From Cruorifilaria tuberocauda (Eukaryota; Nematoda; Chromadorea; Rhabditida; Onchocercidae), in NCBI GenBank assembly GCA_013365365.1, contig JABVXU010000010.1, positions 124,001-188,000 on the forward strand: DNA of 64,000 bases, given 5' to 3'. How positions within the stretch are numbered: the first letter of the stretch is position 1; each line of letters opens with the position of its first letter. The notes below the pieces were generated by a model. The model was not told the DNA's origin. It saw only the letters and a list, made by a program, of their open reading frames with translations, and made no database searches. Position numbers and translations under genes: made by a program. Positions 1-13,100 of this stretch are shown here, one piece after another.

Positions 1-1895
1 AAGAGGAGATGAATTAAATATAATTCTCTTTGGGTTCAAAGAGCATTGCATTACCTTTCTTGCCATGAAAAAAACTACCACAATTATAATTGTGCTTTTG
101 TTTCTCCTAATCAATGCAAATAGAATTGATTTTATAAGTTATTTTGACTTTGAATCATAATTTAAACAGAAGAAATGAAAAATCTGTTATATTAGATGTA
201 CTTTTCTGAGAAATCTTTTGATAAAAGAAAGTTTTAATTGTTATAACTTCCAAGATTAGTAATTAGAAGGATAAATCAATAATCAACGCAAGATTGTCAA
301 TTATTTGCAATCATTTTATTGAGAATTAGAAAAATAGAAGAATATTTTTCTTCTTTTCCTTATTAGAGACGAAAATTTCTGAAAAATTGATCTCTATGAA
401 TTTTAATAAACTAAAATTACTTCATAACTACATCAAATATCAGTAAAGATAAAAACTTTTGTGATATAAAAGATATGAAGTGGGGATATTTTCGTTTGCA
501 TTAGTCTTCCGTCGAACTGCTAAAAGGCAGTATTACACAATTTTGATGTATTAGAATTAATGATAAATTTTAATTTGTAATATCCAAAAATTAAATTTAT
601 CAAAATCAGTTGATACACACATATATTAATACATTAGAACAGATCCATTTAAAATTTCAGGTATTCTTTCAAATCATTCCAATATAGCACTGCAACCAAT
701 CAGGAAACTTTTTATTCTTTATCATTGATCAAATCATTATAATCAGGGAAAAGGATTAAAAATGTTTTATGAAGAAGTTATTTTCTTTGCGATAAGAGGA
801 AATCTGAATAAATTGAAAAAAGTGAAATCCTCTCTTTGACTAAATGCGAGAGAATTTCGATTGATAGATAAAAGAGCTTCCTGATTGGATGATTTGAAGA
901 AACTTTTGAAGTTTTTCCAATGTATTGATATTTATGTAACAATTTCAATGTATCAGAATTATCGACATCTCTTATAGCAGTTGATATTAGATTAGATATA
1001 TTTTCTAAAGAAATTTCTCTCTTCTATAAATTTATAATATTTAACAATTTGAAATTTCAAAAAAGAAAGGAACGTCAAATCGGAAATCTGCCGGAACAAA
1101 GCTAAATTTTAGGCTTGTTACAATGTATCCAAATTATCTGCTTTAATATTCACTATTGTAATAAGAAGAATGTATGATTTTAGTAAAATGAAACGTTATT
1201 CAGAAGTTCTCATCATAGTTGATAATTTATTAAGCTAATATTAGAATATTATAAGGATGAATAACATGCTTAATGTGAGGAGATGTCCTGCACAGATCTT
1301 AGGATTCGTTTTTTTCGTAGCGCTCTTTTATCATATTGAGTTGGGCCATTTGTTCCATTTTCTGTCAGAGTTAGACTAAGCATCTTGTCACCTTCCTGAG
1401 TTATCGGAGTAGAGAAGTGAACGCTTTGATTATTTTTGGCGTTATTATTTGTAACTTTTCGAAATTCTAAATTTTTCGAAGGGCAAATAATTAATTAAAG
1501 GATTAAAGACATAAGTGATTATCAAATGTTCCAGTTAAGCAATAGTATAATAATCAAATCAATTAAATAGAGGTAAACTTGACTTTCTTTCTTTTCGATA
1601 TCCATCAAATAAAAAGTCTGAATAATAGTTTATATAGGTCTTGATATTCGAAAGCTTATCGATATAGCTTATCGAAATATCTTTTCAGGAGTACCGAAAG
1701 TTTTTTGTCGAAACTGCCCGAAATCATGGATCAGTAATTCTGGTAAGTACTGGAGACTGACTTGATTTGCATTAACGCTTTTACACTGCCTTAACGTTTA
1801 TAATCTCTCATTTTCCTAATTCTGTTCCCTATTTTTTTTTACTTTCATATTTTTTTATTTTCAGATATCTGAAGAAGATTTCAGAAGATTTGGGC
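1..1895. other. Non-coding 5' flank of stim-1
   Basis: AT-rich sequence with stops in every frame and no convincing exon. No family is recognisable on either strand. The last 150 bases hold a probable 5' UTR intron of stim-1, described separately. The remainder may include the stim-1 promoter or the end of a neighbouring gene outside the window, but nothing specific can be shown. Confidence 0.6.
1743..1864 (+). promoter_or_regulatory. stim-1: Probable 5' UTR intron or trans-splice outron end of stim-1
   Basis: A strong donor (GGTAAGTAC at 1742-1750) is followed 122 bases later by a textbook nematode acceptor (a T-rich run ending in TTTTCAG at 1864). The acceptor lies 31 bases before the stim-1 start codon. 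The bases before the donor have an in-frame stop (ATG GAT CAG TAA), so they would be untranslated. The acceptor could be joined to this donor or to a spliced leader. Transcript 5' ends would tell. Confidence 0.55.
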
Positions 1896-4800
1896 ATGGT
1901 GGCAGGCGTACAATTATTTGGATGGAGGATGCTTTTGGGCATTTTGGTTACTTCCTTGGCACTCTTCCAATGTCAGAAAGTGACAAAAATTAAGTTTTCT
2001 TAACACGTTAGTAATAAATAGCTAATAAGCAAATAAGTATCACATATAACTGTTTTTTGTAATGAGCTTTTCATTCGAAATAGCACGTTTTTTGATTAGA
2101 GTTCTCAATGAGACAAGGTCTACAATCTTCAAAATTCATATACCTGCAAAAAAAGTAATTTCATACTGGCTTGCCGTTCTATTACCTTATAATCATTTAT
2201 CTCATTTTTAGATGTCTTGATAACTGCAAATGATGAAAAACTGCGCGATCCAGAAGGATACGAAGCTATAACACAGTTGCATCATCAAATGGATGATGAT
2301 CAGTCCGGTTCCATCGATCGGTTCGAATCAACAGATGTAAATATCCTTCATCAACATTTTTTTTCGATTCCTTTCGCATAATGAGTGCTTTTTTTCATCT
2401 TGTATTTTATGAATTGTTTTATACAGTGTTGTAAATTTCCAGTTTTTGAAAGAAGATATGCAATTGGGAGGTTTAGACAGAGTCCAGCGAGAACGTGTTT
2501 TTCATCATAATCACGACGAGTTAATAACAGTGGATGATTTATGGGAAGCTTGGTTTGCATCTGAAGAACGTTCCTGGACAACAGCTGATATGGTGAACTG
2601 GTTGGAAAATACTGTTCGTCTTCCGCAGTACTCGTCTGTTTTCACTGGGATGGAAATTGACGGTCGCGCTTTACCCAGGTCGGCTTATTGTGAGTATTCA
2701 TCAATTTTTTTTATTTGGCATATGAATTTGTATATAAAATTTATCTACCTCTACTGTTTTGACACCAAGCCATTGATCTGTTGTCATTAAAATGTTTAAC
2801 GACATTGGTCAGTCTGCATGTTAAAACACTTATTGGTAGATGATACTATTAAAACCTTTTTAGACTAACTTACCTCTAATCAAGGAAGTAATCAGTAACC
2901 AAGTTTTTCGAATAACTGCAATAAAATTTCATTTCGAATATTACATTTTTCAGAATGGCTGTCGCCAATTCTACCTACTTGTTGTCTGATTTGGGTATTA
3001 AAAATTCAGTGCATAAGCAGAAACTGCGTCTCAAAGCATTAGATGTCGTTCTTTTTGGTTTCAGTGGTTAGCTTTTTTCGAAATTTTTTGTTGAAATTTG
3101 AAATTAATTCTGTTTATATGAACTACTACAGAGAAAATTAATTATTTCGTACATCTTCAGCAGTTCTGAAAAATTTCTCTTCTTCGAAAATTAATTGGGT
3201 AAAGTAAAAATAAGGAGTCGTGAATTTTTCAGGTGGTAATGCGTCTCGATTGAAAGATATTGCTTTATCAGTCTTAGTAATTATACTGGTTACGGTACTT
3301 TTTGTTCTCAAAATACAGCGAACACGGTCACATATGCAAATGGAACAGTTGACGGCGAAATTATCACAGCTTAAATCAATGCAAAGTCATTTTGAAGATG
3401 TCCAACAGAAGTCATTTTTTTTGCAATTTTTTCGAAATTAATCTAAAAAGTAGCACTTCATCTGCAGTTGTCCTTGACAATTTATGAATGTAGAGAACCT
3501 TTTCTTACTCAATATAAACCAATCGAAATTCTAACTCGTTTTTGTTAGAAATCATTTATTAATCATACGAGAAGCAATCCTGAATTGTATTTTAGATTTG
3601 AGGAAGAACAAAAAAAAAGACAATCGAATCGAGGTGCACCAGAAAGCGAACAAGTTGAGACGGTTATTTTTTAGATTTGTTTCCATTTACTTTCGAAAAA
3701 CTAAATTTTCATTTTCTGTGTTACCTGTCGCTATTAGGGTAATAACTTATGCTTTCAGTTGAAATCACAACTTATGGAAGCTGAACGCTTGCTAGAAAGT
3801 TCTGGTTCGGCTCCTCTTGCTTTACAGCCATTGTTAAGGAGGTTCGTTGTTATAATGCTCATTGTAAATCAAAATAGTTACTTAGAGTCAGAATATGTTA
3901 TCACAGCTGAAATCAATTCAAAACTATTTTGAAGATTTGAACTGTTTTTTCTGCAGTTTTTTTTAAATTAATTTAAGAATAACACTTCATTTGTATTTGA
4001 CTTTGACGATTTGTCCAAGAACGTAAAACAGAAAATGCAGAGGCTTTTTTTAGTCAATATAATGCTGATAAAATGAAGGTTGATCGATATAGAAATTTAT
4101 CTTTTTAATTGGACATTTGTGAAGCTTGTTTGTCTAATTAATTTACTGTTCCTATAATATTTAATGAATTTAAATTAGGAATTTTAACAGAACGATGAAA
4201 CATTAATTTGCCAAATTGAATTTATGGGCACTGATTCCAATATCAGTGAAAAGTTTTCTCTAAGGCACTTGAACATTCTAGGATTGTTTTTACCTTTAGT
4301 TTTCGAAGTTAAAAATGTGCGTAGCGATTTCTTACGTTTGGACTTCGTTTAAAATTAGAAAGGAACGATTCCAGTTTTATTTATTTTTTTCAAGGACCTG
4401 TGAACTAGAAGTGAGTTATGTTGGACAACAACGAATGGAATGTATTGCTGAAATGAGAGAAGCCATTGAACATATCGATAAACTTCGGAAAAAACAATCA
4501 AGCCTTGTTTCTTCCATCAAACTTGCTACGGGTGCTTCATCGGGAACGGATCATATTGATTCACGCATTTTTGCTCTAAAGTATAAACTTCTAAATGAAT
4601 TATGAGTATGGAAAAGATAAGATTATTTTATTTATAAATCACTAGTCATTTATTGTTAATCATTTGAAAACAGAATGATATATGTTACGCTTTGACGAAA
4701 TTTTTCTTTTCCCTAACTTTGAAATAATTCTAAATTTTTATATTTACAAAAATGATACAAGCAGTAAAAGGCAAAAAACAGGAATTAAGAATTAGTTGTT

Positions 4801-6784
4801 GAACTTAGAATGAATTTTCGGCTCAGAGAACTTGAAATATTTATTCAGTATTCGTTAAGAGCCCGAATGGAGAAAATTTCACTGGCAATGAGTGAGTGCC
4901 ATCAACGGTGGATTGAAATCGAATCACTTTGTGGTTTTCCATTGGTTCCTACATCAGTTACCGCTGGTAGTATTTTAATCGATTTAATTTATGGTTAGAC
5001 ATTGAATATCATAAAAGAGCTCTTCGTCTGGATAACTTCAGATTGATGAATTCCGTTTTGCTTTCAAATTTCTTTTTTTGAAATCTGTGCTTATTTTAGT
5101 ATTTTAGAAATTTCCTGAATTTGCAGAAATAATGTTTCCTTCTACGGCGACGAGTAGTGTGTTACCGAGAACCGGATCCTCCAGTTCATTTTATCGTAAA
5201 TCGGGTTAGTCATATTCCGGATGTTCATACTATTCAAACTAGTTTCTAGAATTTTTTTTATTTTACTATCCGTTACTGCCATATTGTCGTAATATTTTCT
5301 TTGAGAAGTTTGCTAATTAATTGCTGTTCCTGAAGTAACTCTTTTTGGTTCTCCAGTTAAAAATTTATAGTCAGTTTTATTTTTTTCACAGCTCAAAAGC
5401 ATGTTTTGCTGATTTGGAGAAAAGTTACCTTTTATTGTGCTTACATATATTTTGTGACTTTTATTTTATTTTTCTCTATCGCATTCTAAGTTAAAACTTG
5501 AATAAGTACTTGATCTATTATTTATTGGTTAAGAAAGCAATTATACCTGTTTTAAGTTCATAAATTTCGGAAAATATTTTGTTTTATTTTATCTACTCCA
5601 TTTTTATTCTGAATCTTGCTAACATTCTGCCGTGTTTAATGTATGTTACAAAGCATGTTTAGATCTAGTTGGCGGTGCAGTGACGGCAAGCATGGCTTCA
5701 TCTTCTATATCCGGAAATAGTCCACCTGTTATAATCGAATCTTCTTCGGATGTTGGTGGTCGAGTATCACCACCTGCTTGTTCATGTATACACGAAAGTT
5801 TCACGCCTTTGGGAGCTCGACATTTGGATTCTTCAAATTTTCAAAAACACATTCACGATAACATCAACTTTTCAAGACATTTAAAATTTGTAGCCGATGG
5901 CAATCAGCTACTTCAGCGTTCCTCTTCTTCTGGATCGTTCAACAAACTTCGTCATCGTGGTTCTGTTCCCGAAATGCAGAAATCCCGAAATCAGACTATT
6001 GGTTCTCATATGACAACTATTACTGATACTGAGTTTACAACCCTACCTTCAACAGTTAAAGTAATTCCCCCCACTGCTTCGTCTCCAACAACAACTGTCA
6101 ATCGCTTTTTACCGTATGCTTTCTTCTTTAGTTTTCGTGCTTCCATTATTTTTCATATAATTCTGACTGTATAAAGTAGTTACTATTTCACTTTGGAGCT
6201 GCTCTTAGCAATTACTGAATGAACCGTAATCATAATCGGTATGAAAGCAGGTTTAAGGAAACATATAATCATCATTTATCTGAACAAGATCGACTTAAGT
6301 AAGGAGAACTTTATACCACTTTTTGACCACTTTTCCATTTTCTATTTGATGCCTGTTGTATGTTTGTTATGTCTAATATCATATTTTGATTCGATTTTTT
6401 ACTTCTGCATGCTGGTATATTTCCTTTTCCTTAAAGACTCCTTGATTTTCTTTTTTTTGGATCAAATTGTGCAAAAATAATTAAAATATGAAAATGCTTT
6501 ACGGCAAATCAGTTTTGGATTCGATTCCCTTATTTTATTATTCAATTTGATTAAGTTTGTTATTCTCTTTGATTAAATAATGTTATATTTATTTTAGGCT
6601 CAAGCAAGATTTAAAGTTATTGAAACGAAGTGTGTCAAATGTAATATTCAGATCATCTTCATCGAATATCAAATCAAACGGATTTGTAGTGAATAAAGAA
6701 AAGAACTCCACCGACGTTTCAACAATTAATGACAACAAGAAGTCGAAATTTGGGAATCTATTTTACAAAACGTCGAAAATTTAA
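1896..6784 (+). CDS. stim-1: STIM1-like ER calcium sensor
   Basis: STIM proteins sense calcium in the ER lumen and gate Orai channels in the plasma membrane. Twelve exons: 1896-1971, 2212-2336, 2443-2678, 2954-3066, 3233-3410, 3596-3662, 3759-3841, 4395-4580, 4860-4966, 5127-5204, 5663-6113, 6598-6784, giving about 628 aa with consistent phases. In order: a signal peptide (about 1-25); an EF-hand loop at 53-64 with D53, D55, S57 and E64 in the calcium positions; a SAM domain (about 110-165, [18 protein letters not shown]); one membrane helix (about 193-209); cytoplasmic coiled coils with the CAD/SOAR region (HRW-like [13 protein letters not shown] near 380); a Ser-rich linker; and a Lys-rich C-terminus ([14 protein letters not shown]), as in the STIM polybasic tail. 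The exon 3 donor and the exon 8/9 junction were chosen by family alignment. The start is the first ATG after the acceptor at 1864 and precedes a good signal peptide. The family call is very secure; individual splice sites less so. Confidence 0.95.
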
Positions 6785-8053
6785 TTCCTTTGATCCAATT
6801 CTTTCCAAAATTCACTTGTATTCTTGCCACAAAAAATGTGTACTATTTGATTTTGTGCTATAACTACTGTGATCTTTTATGCAATTCCAAAGTTTTTTTT
6901 GTATCCTCTTAATAGGCAATTTTTCACTGGTTCTTTTTTTTTTGCTTTATAAATATTCCTAAAAAAGGAAGAAATAGTTTCTGTTTTTGGAAAATCATAA
7001 GATAACATTTCATTGAAAAAGAGAAATATTTCTGTCTCTCCCTTGCTATGATTTGCTAAATTTCCTATGCATTTAGTTTATCAGAATCTAGAAGTTTCAT
7101 ATGCATTTAGTTTATAAGATTTCTAGCATTTTCACTTCCATTTTGCCTTGCAAAGCTTCTCTTTGTATATTTTTTGTTGCTCTTATATATCTCCCATTGT
7201 TCTCCCATTTGTTGTTTTTTCCACAAGGTTCGTGAAATGTTCTTGTGTAACTCTCCTCGCGTTCAATTTTAAAATTTAAGTTAACATTCCAAATAAGAAG
7301 GAAATATGAATAAGTTTTAAATTTTTCGTCTAAAATTTTTTTGGTAGATTCAATTTTTTCGGCGAATTATTGAAAAGACAAATTATCTAGCAGGATAAAG
7401 TGCCATATAGATAGAGTGTTTGATTAAATTACCGATATATTTAGATCATTATAAAAGAATTATTTTAGTGCATCATATTGTCTTGTGGGATGAAAAATGG
7501 GCGAAAAGTTGGAAAGGATAGTAAACGAACCGAGTGGCTTTACATATAGGGTTTGTTGGAAGGGCACATTCTTTTTATTACTCACGTAATTTCATGCATA
7601 TCATGGAAATGCAATTTTGTCGCTATGTTTAATTCATTTATTTATTTTTCTGATCACCTGATGCTGATATCAGTACCTTTCGGTAGTAACTATTTTTTAG
7701 ATTTCCTACATGTCTTTTGACTATTGTTAAATAAAATTTGTTCTGGGAATTTTTTGTATTTGTTCAAACGTACATTACCGTTTATTTTTAATTTAAGAAA
7801 AAATTCATACATATTATAAATGAATTTTGGACTGTATCTAGGGAACAGGATTATTTTGCCAAATTACGGAGAAATTTTTTTGAAACAGTCCATTGGAGTG
7901 TATGTATTATATTTAGCGTATATGTAAGTTCCGTATTAGGATGACAGCTCTTGTTATTTGGTTTAAAGCATCTTAGATATTAATGGCAAAAGTGGGCATG
8001 TGGTAGTGTATCACTGGATTTTGTACTTTTCTTTTTTCAGAATTTAAAAAAAT
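6785..8053. other. Intergenic: stim-1 3' UTR and NIFK-like 5' flank
   Basis: AT-rich, with no coding exon seen. A T-rich tract ending in TTTTTTCAG at 8040 is a splice acceptor 13 bases before the next start codon, suitable for spliced-leader addition. ATAAAT near 6947 could serve the stim-1 3' end, but this is weak. Confidence 0.6.
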
Positions 8054-10138
8054 ATGGCTGAGAAAGAAGAAACTAAAAATTCAAGACCAAAAGTCTCTTC
8101 TTGTAAACCAGGAATTGATCCGGAAGGCAATTCAAAGGCAATAGTGATTAAGCATATTCCTTTTGGATTCTTCGAAAAGGAATTATTGAAATACTTTTCA
8201 CAATTTGGTGCTGTCCAACGGGTGCGAATTCCGAGGAACAAAAAGGCACGTTCATTTTTCATAACTTAGAATTTCGATTTGGTTGTTGATATCGCTCCAC
8301 AGAAATCCTTGGCTCATTTGTCCAATTTTGTTTGCATTTTGAGGCAGAATGAAAAACATACACCGAGACATTTGGCGGATGAAATAAGAGCAATACTGCA
8401 AGAATATTTGAAATATTTAAAATTACCATTATCGCATGGTATTTTTGTCCATCTTTTCCGAAGTAAAGCAATTATTACAGTTTAAGTAAATGAATATCTT
8501 CGGTCATGTTCTACTGACTTGACTTTAAAACTTGAAGCCTTTGCGTCTTCTGATTCTTCACTGCAGGGAGTAATAGAATCATTTTTCTAATTTGAAAAGC
8601 GTATTTTTAATTAAATTGTTGGTTCTGTCAATCAAATCTTTCGGCTTCATCAGATCTTACTTTTTCATGCTAGAAGAATTTTAATCCTTAGCAGTTTAAT
8701 GCTCTCGCTGTATCTCTTCATAAATGTATAGAATAATTACGTAATTTAAAATGAACTTATTTAGCTAGGTTTATTTAAACATTTGCTATCGTCGACAATT
8801 TTTAGTAGTGTCTCATTTTCAGACCGGAAATCATAAAGGATGGGCGTTTGTACTTTTCACAGATACTGAGGTAGCACAGTTAGCAGCTGAAGCTATGGAT
8901 GGTTATTTAATGTTTGAAAAACGACTGGAATGCAAGTTTTTTTCTAACATGTAAAAAACGGAAACCATAACAGACGTTGTAATAAACATAACATAACCGT
9001 AACGTTGCAGAGTAAAGTCAAACGTTTCTGTTTGTTTATCTGTATTAATAGTTTTAAAATTAGAAACGAACTTGTGTTGTAACATTTTCATTTATTTTGT
9101 AAGGAAGAAAAGGAAAAAATGATTCAAAAGCAATAAAAGAAAGATTGTTTATTCCTGGTGATATGATTATCGTAGATTTGAAGGTATTCATTCAGGTAAA
9201 ATAATAAAAAACAAAAACTTGCCATTCTGCTTATGTAAAGGACCGCGAATAATTCCGCCACCGCTAAAACATGCTACTAGGAAGCGTCATGCGAGGGAAC
9301 TAAATGGAATACAAAATGGATGGTGCGAAGAAGCAATGAAAGTACGTTCGATTTTCAAAATTTGCAATATCCTCATAAATAAAAGCTTGAAATAGGAGTT
9401 AAAATTCCATCGCAAAATGGAAGGAATGAAGTGTAAAATCCCCAATTGCTTTTTCATATGTTTTAGAAAAGATTGCTGAAGAATATGAAGATCCGAGGAA
9501 AGAAATTTGTTGAACTCGGTTACCAATTGCCACCTATTGTTGAACTCCCGGAAACGCAAGTAATTTTGCTTGGATTTTTATATTCCTCGATTTTATGTAC
9601 ACCAATATACTTAGGTTTCATCTCAGGAAATTTTTCTAAGAATATGTGTCAGACTTAATATATTCGAATCGAAGCATCAATTACTTGAAGTAAATGGCAA
9701 TGAACTAAATTATCGTTGCTGTCATGAATTTTAACAGTGATATCCTTTTGGAATTTTAAGTCCACTGTGGTAAATAGACCTGTTTTGCTATTAGAAATCT
9801 TAGCAGTAATATTCTTCTCCAGCTCTAAGCAGTCAGTTCCAAACGAATTTCCAACTGAAGTGGATATTGCTTCGTTCAAAAAAGAGCAGAACGAGAAACG
9901 CAAAGAGATTTAGATGGTTATTTTTAATGAGTTTTTCTTTCATTTCTATTCCATTCAGCAAATTACGCTGGTAAAGAATGAAGCAAATCCAATGAAAGCT
10001 GAAAAAAAATCAAATGACACAGGAAATCAAGTGCTGATGAAACAGAAAGTCAGATGCAAGAAAGTAACGAAAACCCTTGTAACGAAAAGGAATGATGATA
10101 TGGTAAAAAGTGAACGAAAGCGACGAAAAACGAAATAA
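8054..10138 (+). CDS. nifk: NIFK-like nucleolar RNA-binding protein (RRM)
   Basis: One RRM domain followed by a basic tail, as in NIFK/Nop15 proteins that bind pre-rRNA and help large ribosomal subunit maturation in the nucleolus. Proposed exons: 8054-8245, 8823-8935, 9281-9341, 9467-9559, 9959-10138 (about 212 aa). The RRM spans about 27-105; HIPFGFFEKELLKYFSQFG carries the family signature, and GWAFVLF is RNP1. The tail ends in KSERKRRKTK, a likely nuclear/nucleolar signal. The first intron uses a GC donor (see findings). The third exon start is uncertain: a longer open stretch from about 9241 (encoding IIPPPLKHATRKRHAREL) looks coding but does not fit the phase. A possible extra exon at about 9843-9913, encoding FKKEQNEKRKE, ends in a stop and could be an alternative 3' end. 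An AATAAA lies at 10301-10306. Family call firm, middle of the model weak. Confidence 0.85.
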
Positions 10139-13100
10139 CGCAAGCGAGTTTAGAAATGCCGTTTGACTATGTTGGATTGCTTTATAATATTATTGTATTC
10201 GATTACATTGTTTATATTTTATTTTTTGCATCGATTAAAAGTTTTCATTTATTTCACAAGTATTTGACGTCTCCATTAGTAAAAGAATCGAAGTGTAGGA
10301 AATAAATCGCCAAGTCAATTATGTATAGTAAAACAGTCACTATTAAGTTACGCTATCAGTGCTGTATTACTACTTCAGTATGTTTTTGAGTTGAATTTTC
10401 CACAAATATTCTGGTAAGAATAATATTTCAGGTCAAAGAGAAAACATTAGTTTATTCCAACTACCTAATATTTTCTAAATTATGTAAAATGAAAAATAAG
10501 TAGAAATTCTGAATACGTTCACCGGATGCGTTAAGAATTAGCCGTCAACAGAGAAACTGATAGTTTTTTCAGACTGTCCTCATAATATTCGCATCAATTG
10601 AAGGTATAGTACTGTTGGTGCTTTTTTCTTTCCGTTTCTCTCATTTTTATCCACTTACTCTTCCCCTTCATTATATCCGGTAAGTTTCCGTGCCAATTTT
10701 AGTAAAGATACCGCTCCGGGTAATCTATCAAGTTTTGACTTGTTTGATTCTCTCATGCTTTCCGTTTTACAATTTCCCAGCTTTGCAGCCGCCGTCAGTA
10801 TTTTCCTGCTACTATCAAATATGGATTACTAATGACTTTTATTCTTTGAAATGATACGATCTATTTACATCAAAGAAATCGGTAATTATTAGATATGTTT
10901 AATGCAACACTGAAATCTGTCTTATTATTTCGTATAGAATTGATAAAATATTATTCATTTCACAATTTCTCAGGAATAGGAATGTGAAATATAAAATTAT
11001 CTTTTTCCCAGAAATGATAAACCTGATCTCCAAATTAGTTTTACAACTTCAGTTTCCCATTTAGCCAATCGCAATGTAATCGTAAATGCTAACTGACAGT
11101 ACGTCACAAAAATCATATCTTGGCGATTGATGAATAGGAATTGCATTAATGCATTGATTTGAAAGTTGGAACTTCTAATTTGGTCCAGCTAAATGATAAT
11201 TTATTTCGGAACTGTTCCAAATTGATTGAAGCTGCTTATTGCATCGAATTTTTGTAAATTCAAAATAATTAACTTTCATGCAAAACCAAATAAAATCTCA
11301 ATTCTAAGCAATTGCCTTGGCGTTGATTGAAAATTTTAGTTTTTATTTGCTAAAGTGTTTAGTTTTTCTACTTTTTTAAGGCTAAAATGAAAGAGATCAT
11401 TTATTGAAACAATACTTTTCAACATGCAAAACATTCAAATAGCTGAAAACCAATTAAAATTTAATTATGAAGATAAAAATAGATTTAAATTTAGTTCAAT
11501 TTCATTCTCAAGTTCACAGAGTTCTTACAGAAGGAATATTTTTTCTTAAATCGTATTCCTGCGATTCTAAAGCTTCTGATGAGAATGAATTCTTTCTTAC
11601 AACATAACTTTCTGAATCCTTATCTTTCTGGAATTCTTTATTATATTGCAATTTGTAGCCCATAAATAAACTTTTGATGTTTTTTATGAATTGCAAAATT
11701 ATGGTCGTTTAAACTCAATTGAATATGTCTGTTAGTTATGCAGTTAAGAATGTTGTCGAATGAAGAAGTTACACGTTTCGGCAACAAAACCGATGAAATT
11801 ATTTGATAAAATCCAACAACAGCAACATGTTGACAATCATGTCGGTGGTAGTGATAACAATCAAAATAGTGACGACGATGATCATACCTTTCGATATGAT
11901 AATAGTGCAGCAACGATTATAATGATAGAATAATGATATGTTATCAGAGGTGATATTACTGGTATACTATGATAATGACAGAATTAGGGTAATAATAAAG
12001 CAACGATGCCGATAGTGATGAACAAATAAGAAAGCAAGCAACTTTTGACATCATTTCTTCGCTGCTTTTTCCTTCGTCTCTCATTTCTTTCTTTAAATGT
12101 ATACTGAAAAAAACCAAACAATAATAAAAATCAATTAGCTGAAATAAAAGTGACGAAACTTGAATTTGTCCACGAACAATAATGTTCTCTTTTCATGTTA
12201 GTAATACTTCAATTTCTGTAAGGCTATGAAAAGTCGTGATGAAGAAAGAAAGAGTTCAAATTTTTTAATTCAAAGATTAATTAATTTATGAGATTTGATG
12301 CTGAAGATTAGTTTGTCTGTTTCTTTTTAACTGTTTCATGCAACTATTTTTCTTGACATCTTACCCTTTTCATCAGTCCTTCCATCTTACATTTTTTGGT
12401 CAGATGAATGGAAAATGAAATTGTGAGAGGAAATGTAAAGATTACAATGATATGAAAAGATAGTGATATTAGTATAAACCACATTTATATTTCATTATTT
12501 GTTTATTAATATCAATTTGCTCCTTCTACTCAAAAGAAGTGTGAAGAATTCCATAAAACTTAATTGTTTTCAATGTTTTGAAATGTTTTGCGTAAGCTAT
12601 TTGAACTTATCATTTTTCTTTAATTGTAACAAATAATCTCTCTGATCGCATTAATTTATGCTCAATTCGGACAATTTCAGGCGATAAAGCAAATAATTAT
12701 CTCAATTATAGATAAATGGAAAGTGAATAAAGCTTCATTTGTTTGTTTACCGAAAAGGATAAAGCCGAAATGAAGCATCTCTGCTTTGATCTTATGCATT
12801 CGAACTGATATGATAGTATATATGCATGCATGCTAAGGAGTGTATATAGATAATGCAGAGAGAGAACAGCAAAGTGACTAAATTAATTGCCTTCTAAAAT
12901 TGCGCTAAATTAATTCGTGTAAGAACCCATTGCGAATGATTGAATGATGCAGAGGGAAAAGGAATTATTCAATTACTTTTCTCTTCATAGCAGTTCATTT
13001 TATGATTGTTAAAACGAGAAGAAGTGAATTTATTGTCAAGTTGGGAAACATGCTCTTTTCGTTTTTCTTCGCAGTGGCATCATTGCTCGAAGAATGAAAT

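Noticed and set aside
8279..8485. Plus-strand open frame of 68 codons in the NIFK-like first intron
   Set aside because: It begins without ATG, has no splice sites that would join it to the RRM in phase, and resembles no family. Taken as intronic chance.
11514..11913. Minus-strand open frames rich in His, Tyr and Asp
   Set aside because: The His/Tyr/Arg composition comes from GAT/ATG/ATA simple sequence; no exon structure or family match.
12800..12840. ATGCATGCATGC run as a possible regulatory site
   Set aside because: A short simple repeat with no matching partner or known motif context; too little to claim.
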